The position numbers were made by a program, and so were the translations under genes. The notes under the pieces are model-generated. The model saw nothing but the letters and a program-made list of their open reading frames with translations. It was not told where the DNA came from and did no database searches. A stretch of DNA of 24,572 nucleotides from Candidatus Aerophobus profundus SCGC AAA252-L23. Lineage in GTDB: Bacteria > Aerophobota > Aerophobia > Aerophobales > Aerophobaceae. Shown here in pieces: positions 14,329 through 21,620 of the stretch. The first letter of the stretch is position 1; the number at the start of each line of letters is the position of its first letter. The DNA lies in contig AQRW01000188.1 of NCBI GenBank assembly GCA_000402295.1, positions 1-24,572 on the forward strand, in the 5' to 3' direction.

Positions 14329-15493
14329 TTCTCAGCTCCCGAGTAATAGCATAAATCAATTTCTTGGTGATTACCTTTTCGTTAAAGTTTTTCTTGACCT
14401 GTTGCCTTAACTTCTCTCCCTTAACTTTGGCCTCTCTTTTAGACTCAAAGACCTGCCTCATCAATTTAGAGGCCAGTGAGAGGTCTGGTTCTGCCCAGTT
14501 TTGATTGTTGGAGTAAGAAGCTTTGTTAATCTTGTCCGCCACGGGAATGATTTTATAATCCACCAGAAATGCCAAATTCTTAGGTAAATACTCCGTTTGT
14601 CCCCCAAAACCGGTTATTATTACCGGATTACCGAAGCCTGCCGCATCAAAGCTCCCTAATCCCCAGCCTTCAGACCGGCATAGTGAAATATAGCAGTCAC
14701 CTCGCTGGTGAAGCTTCAGTATGTCTTCTTCATTTAACTGATTAGTGATTAGTCTAATTTTAGCCGGATGGGGATAATGGACAAGTATTTTTTGCCTAGC
14801 CGTGGCGGTATCCTTGAAGTGTCTGAGAAAATTTCTTCGGGTGAAATCTTTCTGGCTCGTTTTGATGACCAATACAGTCTGATCCTGGGCGGTGAAGGTA
14901 TTTAGATAACTTCGAATAGTGTTCCAGATGGCCTTTCGGGCGGTCCAGGTACCGATGGTGTAAAAAACGTAGTCGTTTGGGTCAATTTCCCAGAGTATTT
15001 CCTGGTTTCTCGGCCTGGCTTCACTGATAATATGAGGAATCACATCAATGGGAGTGGAAACTCCACAATTTTCAAATACTTTTTGATTCCAGTGAGTGGG
15101 AACCAGCAAGTGGTCGACTTGGTTCAAAAGTCTGGGCCAATGGTTAGGAATTCTATCTGTTTCCCAGACGGTCATGCCGATAACTCTTTTCCCCGGCTCT
15201 CGGGCGGCCCAGATGGGATAGTATTCCGGAACTGTGTGGACAATCAAGACGTCATATTCGAGGGAAATATTACAGAAAGGGGAGAATTCCGAATTTTCTA
15301 TTTCTCTGCCCAAGAATGGCTGGTAGCCCATTCTCCATGCTTTTCCCGGTATCATAGGTGTCCAGGTGAAAGGGATTCCCATATTTTTCAGACCCCTCAA
15401 GTAACGTCGGGCTGCCGTTCCGTAACCGGAGACCTCATGAAATGAAACGTACTTGATGCCCTTGAGGGTAGAAGCGGTACGGTGATCACTCAT
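14309..15493 (-). CDS. GT-B glycosyltransferase, paralogue B
   Basis: This protein of 394 residues is closely related to the neighbour at 15839-17059. Shared blocks include KGIKYVSFHE, GIPFTWTPM, GKRVIGMTVWETDR, VDHLLVP, VIPHI, FYTIGTWTARK, LNTFTAQD, LHQRGDCYISLCRSEGWGLG and GNPVIITGFGGQTEYL. The SEGWGLGSFDAAGFGNPVI segment (274-292) is the donor-site signature; D283 stands where most GT4 enzymes have the first Glu of EX7E. The start is ATG at 15493, with AGAGGGA about 8 bases before it. The frame stays open 23 codons further only because it runs into a repeat (15536-15560), so the longer form is rejected. Its acceptor is presumably an intermediate of the same glycan. Confidence 0.86.
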   Translation of the reverse strand: MSDHRTASTLKGIKYVSFHEVSGYGTAARRYLRGLKNMGIPFTWTPMIPGKAWRMGYQPFLGREIENSEFSPFCNISLEYDVLIVHTVPEYYPIWAAREPGKRVIGMTVWETDRIPNHWPRLLNQVDHLLVPTHWNQKVFENCGVSTPIDVIPHIISEARPRNQEILWEIDPNDYVFYTIGTWTARKAIWNTIRSYLNTFTAQDQTVLVIKTSQKDFTRRNFLRHFKDTATARQKILVHYPHPAKIRLITNQLNEEDILKLHQRGDCYISLCRSEGWGLGSFDAAGFGNPVIITGFGGQTEYLPKNLAFLVDYKIIPVADKINKASYSNNQNWAEPDLSLASKLMRQVFESKREAKVKGEKLRQQVKKNFNEKVITKKLIYAITRELRSEHSYS

Positions 15494-15513
15494 AGCCGTA
15501 TCCCTCTCGTAAT

Positions 15514-15809
15514 GTAATAGTTTAGATTTCCTAAAGGTAGCCGCAACCTTCAGGTTGCGCAAAGGGTTATGGTAGTCGCAAGTTTTAACTTGCGCAAATA
15601 AACGCAGGCTAAAGCCTGCGGCTACCGGACCATAACAGAGGGGCTAAAGCCTGCGGCTACTCGACGAACCAAATGAACCAAACAAACCAGACGAACCAGT
15701 GGGTAGGGGTGACTTTAGTCGCCCTCGGTGAAGCAAGAGTTAAAAAACAATTGGGAGGCTAAAGCCTGCGGCTACCGGACCATAACTGGGAGGTTAAAAC
15801 CTCCCCTAC
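15514..15809. repeat. Large cluster of modular palindromic repeats
   Basis: This fills nearly all the 345-bp gap between the two paralogous glycosyltransferases (15494-15838). In order: 15514-15560, a 47-bp unit with stem GCAACCT/AGGTTGC matching 20139-20185 at 44 positions; 15571-15626, a full 56-bp composite (stems GCAAGTT/AACTTGC and GCAGGC/GCCTGC); a half unit at 15640-15660; four 9-bp tandem repeats at 15664-15699; a stem GGGTGACT/AGTCGCCC at 15707-15724; a hybrid half unit at 15753-15776 whose left arm is GGGAGGCT but right arm AGCCTGCGG; and GGGAGGTT/AACCTCCC with CTAC at 15788-15809. The phrase GCTACCGGACCATAAC occurs twice (15621, 15771). I see no gene here. Confidence 0.88.
15664..15699. 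repeat. Four 9-bp tandem repeats
   Basis: Consensus ACGAACCA(A/G), four consecutive copies with one or two differences each, inside the repeat cluster. No coding frame uses it. Confidence 0.6.
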
Positions 15810-15838
15810 ACGGTCGCCCTCGGATAATTTATAAATTC

Positions 15839-17059
15839 CTATACCTGAAGGAGGCGAACTAAAGCTTTTATAACCACCGATTCCTGAAAATTCCTCCGAA
15901 CATAATTTCTTAATATCCTTCCCTTGATCTCGGCCTCTTTTTGCTTCTGGAAAACATGCCTCATTAATTTTGAGGCCTGGGAGATGTCCGGCTCGGCCCA
16001 TTTTTGGTCGGCAGTGAAATTCTTATCCTCATCATCCTGGACAGGAACCAATTTATAGCCTACCAGATAAGCGGAGTCTTTCTTTAGAAAGTCCAGTTGT
16101 CCACCGAAGCCGGTCATAATCACCGGGTTTCCGTACAGAGCGGCGTCAAATGCGGCTAGCCCCCATCCTTCTGAGCGACACAAGGAAACATAGCAATCAC
16201 CCCTTTGGTGCAAACCGTGAATGTCCTCCTCACTGATTTCGCTGGTAATTAGTTTGATTCTGGCCGGATCTCGGTAATGCTTCTGCAGGGCCTTAATAAA
16301 ATGGGCTGAATCAGGCCTAATGCTTAAATTACCGGGGACTTTGAAAAAGTGACGAGTGGATTGGTAAATCTTTCTCAGAGTTGCAAATCTAGCCAGAGGA
16401 GATTCCAAATAGATTGTCTTTGACGTTTTCACTAATAGTAAAACGTGATCCTGAGCTGTGAAGGTATTCAAATAACATTGGGCAGTATTCCAAACACTCT
16501 TTCTGGGAGTCCAGCTTCCAATTGCATAGAACACATAATCTTCCGGAGCAATATCCTCGCTTATCCTATTGTTTATTGGTTTTGGCCTGGCTAAGATATG
16601 AGGAATTACTTCAATTGGGCAAGTCACGCCGCTTTCCTCAAATACTTTCTTATTCCAGTAACAGGGTACCAGTAAATGGTCAACTGAATTAATAAGAGGG
16701 ACCCAGTGACGGGGAAGTCTATCGGTCTCCCAGGCCATATATCCGATAACCCGCTTACCTGACTCCCTTTTAGTCCACAAGGGATATAGATCCGGCGGAG
16801 TATGAATAATCACCGTGTCGTATTGAATCTTCTTATTACAAAAAGGATCGAGCTCTTTGTCTCCAATGGCTCGGCCTTGAAATGGTTCAAAACCTATTTT
16901 TCCGGAATCACCAAGGACCATAGGGGTCCAGGTAAGAGGAATCCCATAGTTCTTGAGACCTATTATGTAGCGCTTAGCCGCCTCATAATAACCCCGGGAT
17001 TCGTGAAGAGAGATATACTTTATACCTTTGGGACCGCGGCATTTTTTTCTCTTGTTCAT
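15839..17059 (-). CDS. GT-B glycosyltransferase, paralogue A
   Basis: This 406-residue GT-B enzyme is paralogous to the next gene in transcription order (14309-15493); blocks such as VWNTAQCYLNTFTAQD and GLHQRGDCYVSLCRSEGWG are nearly shared. Its donor-site signature is SEGWGLAAFDAALYGNPVI (296-314), again with Asp (D304) in place of the first EX7E Glu. It carries an insertion of roughly 20 residues (about 217-260) that the paralogue lacks, ending in a LARFATLRKIYQSTRHFFK stretch. The start is taken as ATG 17059, though no clear ribosome site is visible; the frame extends to 17098 only through repeat sequence (17072-17127). The gene is flanked by two 56-bp repeats in the same orientation, 51 of 56 bases identical. 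Confidence 0.85.
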   Translation of the reverse strand: MNKRKKCRGPKGIKYISLHESRGYYEAAKRYIIGLKNYGIPLTWTPMVLGDSGKIGFEPFQGRAIGDKELDPFCNKKIQYDTVIIHTPPDLYPLWTKRESGKRVIGYMAWETDRLPRHWVPLINSVDHLLVPCYWNKKVFEESGVTCPIEVIPHILARPKPINNRISEDIAPEDYVFYAIGSWTPRKSVWNTAQCYLNTFTAQDHVLLLVKTSKTIYLESPLARFATLRKIYQSTRHFFKVPGNLSIRPDSAHFIKALQKHYRDPARIKLITSEISEEDIHGLHQRGDCYVSLCRSEGWGLAAFDAALYGNPVIMTGFGGQLDFLKKDSAYLVGYKLVPVQDDEDKNFTADQKWAEPDISQASKLMRHVFQKQKEAEIKGRILRNYVRRNFQESVVIKALVRLLQV

Positions 17060-17071
17060 TTTTTTATAATT

Positions 17072-17209
17072 GGTAGTCGCAGGTTTTAAGTTAGGCAAAC
17101 AAACGCAGGCTAAAGCCTGCGGCTACCGTGTCTCTTTTGCGCAGCTTAAAAGCTTCCCTACCCAAACGATGAGCAATTCCACCTCGGGTAGGGGAGGCTT
17201 TAGCCTCCC
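17072..17209. repeat. Modular palindromic repeats between ABC exporter and paralogue A
   Basis: A composite at 17072-17127 matches 15571-15626 at 51 of 56 positions; its first stem has decayed (GCAGGTTTTAAGTTAGGC). A second decayed palindrome, GCGCAGCTTAAAAGCTTCCC, lies at 17139-17158. GTAGGGG with stem GGGAGGCT/AGCCTCCC ends the block at 17188-17209, ten bases past the ABC exporter stop. On the minus strand the GCAGGC hairpin is followed by GTTTGTTTG, so it may attenuate transcription from the exporter into the glycosyltransferases. Confidence 0.82.
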
Positions 17210-17219
17210 GTTTTGCGGA

Positions 17220-19007
17220 TTAACTCAATTTTCCGTTACGAAGAAATCCAAGATCAAGAATATGCTCAACTCCCTTGAGAATTCCGGGCTTATGAGAAAC
17301 GATAATGGTAGTACAATGCCCCACCATCTGTTTAAGGATGTTGGCTATTTCCTCTTCAGCCGTTTTATCGAGATTAGCCGAAGCTTCATCCAATACCAAA
17401 AGCCGCGGTTTTCGCAGGAAAGCCCGGGCGAGAGCCAGCCGCTGTTTTTGTCCCGAAGAGAGTCCTTGTCCGTCTTCCTGAATCATATATTTCAGGCCAC
17501 CAGTGACATTTTTAGCTACTGAATCTAATCGTACCATTTCCAAAACATTCCAGATGTCTTTATCACTGACCTCTTCCTTTATCCCATAAATTAGATTTTC
17601 CCGGATAGATCCGTGAATTAAATAGGGATCTTCTCCCACATAGCCAATAAAATGGGATTTCTTAACGTATTCTGCACATCTAACTCCGTTAATAAGCACA
17701 TATCCGGCAGAAGGTTTTAGTACTCCCAGAATAATTCCCAGAAGAGTACTCTTCCCACTACCATTGGGGCCAACAATACCAAATTGTGAACCGGCGGGGA
17801 TTCTCAGGGATAGATTTCTGAAAACCGGATCTTTCATTTCCGGCCAGGAAAAAGTAACATTACAGACCGTAATATCGGGAGACATATCTCCCTTAGTCTC
17901 TGGAGAAATATCCGGAGGGGGTGTTTCGGTAATTCCGACATAATCCAGATTTTTATCCTTTTTGAACAGGTTTATGGCTTGTTCGGGGCGAAGGGCAACT
18001 GTTAGATCATCCGCTGATAATGAGGAAAACATCCCCAGAGACTCTTTAAACTGGGCCTGAAAATGGTTCAATGCCCCCACGTGATCGGTAGCCATAACGG
18101 CTGCTCGAGTGAATCTCATAAATAGGTAAATGAATGCAACCAGTACCAGAGAGGATGTTTTAAAATATTTAACACTGGTAAGAATAATCACGACAATAGC
18201 TAAAATTCCCAGGAAGGGCGGCAATACGCCGGAGATATTTCGTAAAAAAAAAGCTTTCTTACCAGATTTAAAATAAGTCAAAACCGAATCCATATAAACT
18301 CGATATTCTCGGTTCCGTAAGTGCAAAATTCTTATTAGCAGCCAATTTCGGCAAATGCGAACCAGGGTCTTTTCAAATTGGGCTCTCAGTTGAAGAATTT
18401 TTGCCGATAGGTGAGTCAAAAGTCCACTGAGCTTAAAAATAATCAGTCCGGCGGTACTTAAGCACAAAATACCTACCAGACTTTCCTGCCAGGCAAGATA
18501 GAACATACCGGCACTCAGAACTACTATTTGAGTTAGCTTGGAAATTAATTCAGCGAAATGAAAGATGTAATCAGAAGCTCTGGGGAAGGATTCTCCCATC
18601 CGTGTGTTAATCTGGCTGAGAGAAGTGGTCTGTTCTTTCTCTGCTATAAGCATTTGGTAGCCCTGAATCATTTTGAGACGGGCTTGGACGAACTCCAAAA
18701 TCACATGACTGGTTTGTCGGGAGATCAATTCGGCAACTGCCCTTAGAACTCCCACCAGAAGAAGAATTAACCAAATTATAGTGGGGGATATCGTTTTGAC
18801 GTCAAAGAACAACCAGGAGGGGATTTGAGACGAGTCAACCAATCCAAAAGTGAAGAGAAAGACTACTATGAGCAGAGCAATTATGTATTCCGTCCCGGCT
18901 AAAATGAATGAAGAGAACATCCCTATTCCTATCCATAAGGTTCCTCTGCTACCCAAGAGGCGGCGTACATTTCCAAACCGGGTTAGAAAAGAAATAATGC
19001 TTTTCAT
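17220..19007 (-). CDS. ABC exporter, fused membrane and ATPase domains
   Basis: This 595-residue half-transporter has a six-helix membrane domain (about 20-330; clear hydrophobic runs near 24-57, 74-93, 157-195 and 262-300) and a C-terminal ATPase domain from about 378. ATPase motifs: Walker A GPNGSGKST (413-421), signature LSSGQKQR (516-523), Walker B LLVLDE (536-541) with catalytic E541, D-loop SANLD, and H572. The Q-loop position reads GYVGEDPYL, with E459 where most exporters have Gln. It resembles exporters of lipid-linked oligosaccharides or glycolipids (MsbA/PglK type) and would act as a homodimer. Genes for five glycosyltransferases follow on the same strand, consistent with exporting their product. 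It lies 44 bp after the aminopeptidase stop; no ribosome site is obvious at the ATG. Confidence 0.9.
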   Translation of the reverse strand: MKSIISFLTRFGNVRRLLGSRGTLWIGIGMFSSFILAGTEYIIALLIVVFLFTFGLVDSSQIPSWLFFDVKTISPTIIWLILLLVGVLRAVAELISRQTSHVILEFVQARLKMIQGYQMLIAEKEQTTSLSQINTRMGESFPRASDYIFHFAELISKLTQIVVLSAGMFYLAWQESLVGILCLSTAGLIIFKLSGLLTHLSAKILQLRAQFEKTLVRICRNWLLIRILHLRNREYRVYMDSVLTYFKSGKKAFFLRNISGVLPPFLGILAIVVIILTSVKYFKTSSLVLVAFIYLFMRFTRAAVMATDHVGALNHFQAQFKESLGMFSSLSADDLTVALRPEQAINLFKKDKNLDYVGITETPPPDISPETKGDMSPDITVCNVTFSWPEMKDPVFRNLSLRIPAGSQFGIVGPNGSGKSTLLGIILGVLKPSAGYVLINGVRCAEYVKKSHFIGYVGEDPYLIHGSIRENLIYGIKEEVSDKDIWNVLEMVRLDSVAKNVTGGLKYMIQEDGQGLSSGQKQRLALARAFLRKPRLLVLDEASANLDKTAEEEIANILKQMVGHCTTIIVSHKPGILKGVEHILDLGFLRNGKLS

Positions 19008-19028
19008 TAATCTATCAGCTTTTTTGCT

Positions 19029-19044
19029 GAAGAATTAATTCTTC
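19029..19044. other. 16-bp perfect palindrome between aminopeptidase and exporter
   Basis: GAAGAATTAATTCTTC is an exact palindrome in the 44-bp gap, next to an overlapping CAGC-T6-GCTG hairpin (19016-19029). It could be an operator site for the exporter gene or part of a weak hairpin at the end of the aminopeptidase gene. A/T-rich palindromes of this size can arise by chance. Confidence 0.35.
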
Positions 19045-19051
19045 CAAAAAT

Positions 19052-20023
19052 TTACACAATGATGTCTCCAGTTTCCATGATTACCTGACCGTCGAATTTT
19101 ACCGTTGGTTCGAGAATTACTCCATCATTGTGGGTCTTGCTGTCTATCTTACCTCCAAAATCTATATTCATCCCCAGAGCAAGGTGGATGGTTTTCAAAA
19201 CTTTTTCATCCTCCAATACGTTCCCGGTTAATCGGGCTTTTTCGTTGGTTCCAAATCCAAGCTCGCCCACCCTGCAGGCATTGGAATCTTGAATCTCTTC
19301 CAGAAATTGTCTCAGGGTAGTTGCTTCTACTCCACCCTCAATGGCTACTGCTCGGCCTTTCTCAATTTGCAATCTAATGGGCTGGTGCAGAAGTCCAATA
19401 GGGGCCATAGAACCGTCAATCACGGCCACTCCCTGTACGGATTCCTCCACTGGAGCGATATAGGCTTCCCCGGCGGGGAGATTACCCCAACGTCCAGGCT
19501 GATTGTACAAACCGTCATCAGGAGGAGTAACGGGTTTTCTTCCTTCCACGCTCATAATCAGATTTGTACCGGCCGAGGTGGTGATTTCAACTGTTTTAGC
19601 TTTATCCAGGAGCCTGGTTAACTTCCAGGAAAGTTCTGATATTTTCTGATAATCGGCGGTCATTCCGCCAATGGTTATCATATCCTCGGTGATGCCTGGC
19701 ATACTGGCTATACGGGCACCAGTCTCTGAAGCGGCCATACGAGCTTTGGTGTGGGAAAGGGACTTGGTGGTGGTGATAAAGACTACTTGACTGGCTTTCA
19801 TAGCGGCGATAACACTGGCCGGGGGTTCTTCCCCGTTATATCGTCTCGGGGTCATTAAGCTAAGAGTAGCGTCTGCACCCAGGGTATGTAGGACTGAGAG
19901 AAAAGTTCTGGCTAGGTCAATTTTATTGGTATCGGTTACCACCAGAGCTCTCTCTCCTGGTTTAACTGCCAGACAATCTTTAACAGCAATCATAGCCGCG
20001 GGTAATAAAGGTAAGATTTTCAT
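19052..20023 (-). CDS. M29-type aminopeptidase-like metalloprotein
   Basis: This 323-residue protein has the metal-site motifs of the M29 (AmpS/AmpT) aminopeptidases: NLPAGEAYIAP at 181-191 (E186), GELGFGTN at 253-260 (E254), HLALG at 280-284 (H280) and the C-terminal THNDG, where H298 and D300 complete the dinuclear site. Classical M29 enzymes are about 410 residues; this shorter form lacks part of the N-terminal region and resembles the leucyl-aminopeptidase/NicX-like branch, so a peptidase or a ring-cleaving dioxygenase activity are both possible. The start follows GAGAGGGG. It is upstream of the ABC exporter in the same direction and may be the first gene of that transcription unit. Confidence 0.82.
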   Translation of the reverse strand: MKILPLLPAAMIAVKDCLAVKPGERALVVTDTNKIDLARTFLSVLHTLGADATLSLMTPRRYNGEEPPASVIAAMKASQVVFITTTKSLSHTKARMAASETGARIASMPGITEDMITIGGMTADYQKISELSWKLTRLLDKAKTVEITTSAGTNLIMSVEGRKPVTPPDDGLYNQPGRWGNLPAGEAYIAPVEESVQGVAVIDGSMAPIGLLHQPIRLQIEKGRAVAIEGGVEATTLRQFLEEIQDSNACRVGELGFGTNEKARLTGNVLEDEKVLKTIHLALGMNIDFGGKIDSKTHNDGVILEPTVKFDGQVIMETGDIIV

Positions 20024-20138
20024 TTGTAATATCCCCTCTCTTTGTTTTTTAGATTATGGGTAATCCCAGACTTTTATTCTCCGGAATGTTGGCTCCCGAG
20101 TTAAAATTATGATAGACGTAGGTAAGCTTAAACATACG

Positions 20139-20195
20139 GTAATAGTTCAGATTTCCTAAGGGTAGCCGCAACCTTTAGGTTGCGCTTGTTTTTCG
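20139..20195. repeat. Palindromic repeat with extended leader
   Basis: The 47 bp at 20139-20185 match 15514-15560 at 44 positions, including 22 bases upstream of GGTAGCC, so the repeated unit is longer than the hairpin. The stem is GCAACCT/AGGTTGC with a TT loop, followed by CTTGTTTTT. It lies between the 3' end of the UroD-like gene and the 5' end of the aminopeptidase gene. The rest of the 215-bp gap shows no clear element. Confidence 0.8.
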
Positions 20196-20238
20196 TCGTC
20201 GGTCACTTGATGAAACAATTAATGGTTAATTGGGGGTC

Positions 20239-21495
20239 TCAGAGTCTGCCTAATACTTCAAACATAGCCAGCAGATTTTCTACCGGAGTCTGGGGTTGAA
20301 TGTTGTGAATGGCCGCGAAAACAAAGCCTCCTCCGCGACCCAAGGTATGGCATCTCTCCTCAACTTCTCTTTTTACCTGAGCTGCGGTGCCAAAAGGCAG
20401 GGTTTTTTGGGTATCCACACCCCCACCCCAAAAGATGAGTTGATCGCCATATTTGCTCTTCAGTCCTTCCGCTTCCATTCCTTCGGCCGAACACTGCACG
20501 GGATTTAAGATGTCTACCCCGACTTCCACCAGGTCATCCAGAAGAGAAATAACAGAACCGCAGGTGTGATAAAAAACTTTCCACTGAGTATGCCGATGAA
20601 TCCAATCATTTAGCCTTTGGTGAAATGGCTTGTATATTTCTCGGTAGGTCTTAGGGGAAATGAAAGAAGCCTTTTGAGTGCCAAAATCCGTCCCACTTAC
20701 CACAATGGCCTCAATCTTATCTCCCACGGCTTGATAAAGGAGCTCCAGGTTCTTAAGGGCTATCCGGCACTGTAGTTCAAAAATTCCCTTGATATAATCG
20801 GGATGTTCCAGGTGGGCCACATACCACTCCTGGGGATCTCGAATTCCCTTGGGGTGTTTAACTCCCGGTCCGGGAACCAGAGCGATATCTCCAAATCCAC
20901 CCTGGCCAAAGCAGTTCACTATGGCCAGATCAGTGTTTTTGTATAAATGGTCCACTGTTTTCTCCAGATAACCGAGATCTTCTTCGGTGAGTAATGAATA
21001 CTGGTTCTCTACCCACTCCTGTGGATCCAGATGCTTTTGATCAATCGGTTCTTGACGAACCAGAGGATCAAAGTAAAAGCCTCCTCGCGGCATTTTCCCG
21101 CTGGGAGCAACGGAAGCATCTCCCTGGGGGTATAAAAAGATGTTTCCTTCACTATCGGATGTAGTAACAAAATCTCTGGGTATTAACACCTTGGTGCCAT
21201 CGAAGAGCTGCCAGGGTTTCCAGTTTTTGTTTTTGAAGCCAAACATAGTGGTCGGAAAATCTAAGGCTACGGTATCTATTCCCAGTTTCTCTATGAAATC
21301 CATATCTATCTGAGCTAACATCTGAAGAGGTTCACGTATCTTTGGCGGCTGAGAAGGCAGGCCCAGCGCTTTTCTCAATTTGGCATACGTGTTCACGCTC
21401 ATACTAGTTATGTCGGTAGCACCAATATCGAGGGGAATAATATCGGTTTCCAAATGGTTTATAGCTTTTCTTATTCTTTCCCGAGGGGTCATCAT
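20239..21495 (-). CDS. Uroporphyrinogen decarboxylase-family protein, second copy
   Basis: This is a 418-residue UroD/MtaA-superfamily protein, divergent from the one at 16-1185. Shared marks are the N-terminal TPRERIRKAINHLETDIIP, YHTCGS at 309-314 (H310, C312), DILNPVQ at 328-334, GGGVDTQ at 357-363 and a Gly-rich GRGGGFVFAAIHNIQP near 386-401. The third zinc ligand of MtaA-like enzymes, Cys322 in the other copy, is W356 here, so the metal site or acceptor chemistry may differ. Members of this branch often act in demethylation of methoxylated or methylated compounds with a corrinoid protein, but none is seen nearby. The start is the first of two ATGs, with AAGGAGA correctly spaced. A promoter lies at 21571-21599. 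Confidence 0.88.
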   Translation of the reverse strand: MMTPRERIRKAINHLETDIIPLDIGATDITSMSVNTYAKLRKALGLPSQPPKIREPLQMLAQIDMDFIEKLGIDTVALDFPTTMFGFKNKNWKPWQLFDGTKVLIPRDFVTTSDSEGNIFLYPQGDASVAPSGKMPRGGFYFDPLVRQEPIDQKHLDPQEWVENQYSLLTEEDLGYLEKTVDHLYKNTDLAIVNCFGQGGFGDIALVPGPGVKHPKGIRDPQEWYVAHLEHPDYIKGIFELQCRIALKNLELLYQAVGDKIEAIVVSGTDFGTQKASFISPKTYREIYKPFHQRLNDWIHRHTQWKVFYHTCGSVISLLDDLVEVGVDILNPVQCSAEGMEAEGLKSKYGDQLIFWGGGVDTQKTLPFGTAAQVKREVEERCHTLGRGGGFVFAAIHNIQPQTPVENLLAMFEVLGRL

Positions 21496-21520
21496 GTAGT
21501 CTCCTTATTTGAATTAAATT

Positions 21521-21557
21521 GGGAAAATCTTAAGCTCTTAGTTTTGATAATTTTCCC
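21521..21557 (-). promoter_or_regulatory. Leader hairpin of the second UroD-like gene
   Basis: The arms GGGAAAAT (21521-21528) and ATTTTCCC (21550-21557) are perfectly complementary around a 21-base loop. The structure sits between the predicted transcription start (near 21564) and the ribosome site, so it would be at the very 5' end of the mRNA. It may protect the transcript or affect translation. No known riboswitch pattern was recognised. Confidence 0.35.
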
Positions 21558-21570
21558 TTCTTCCAATTTT

Positions 21571-21599
21571 AGCATATCAACTCTTCATCTTTCTGTCAA
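21571..21599 (-). promoter_or_regulatory. Sigma70-like promoter of the second UroD-like gene
   Basis: On the minus strand: TTGACA (21599-21594), a 17-base spacer, TATGCT (21576-21571). This gives a leader of about 70 nt before the ATG at 21495. Confidence 0.55.
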
Positions 21600-21620
21600 C
21601 CAAGCTTTGCCCAAAGAAAG

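Noticed and set aside
15494..15562. 23-residue N-terminal extension of glycosyltransferase paralogue B
   Set aside because: The extension (MRNLKVAATF...) translates repeat sequence, while ATG 15493 has a ribosome site and aligns with the paralogue.
17060..17098. 13-residue N-terminal extension of glycosyltransferase paralogue A
   Set aside because: It is encoded by the decayed half of the 17072-17127 repeat; similarity to the paralogue starts only after the ATG at 17059.
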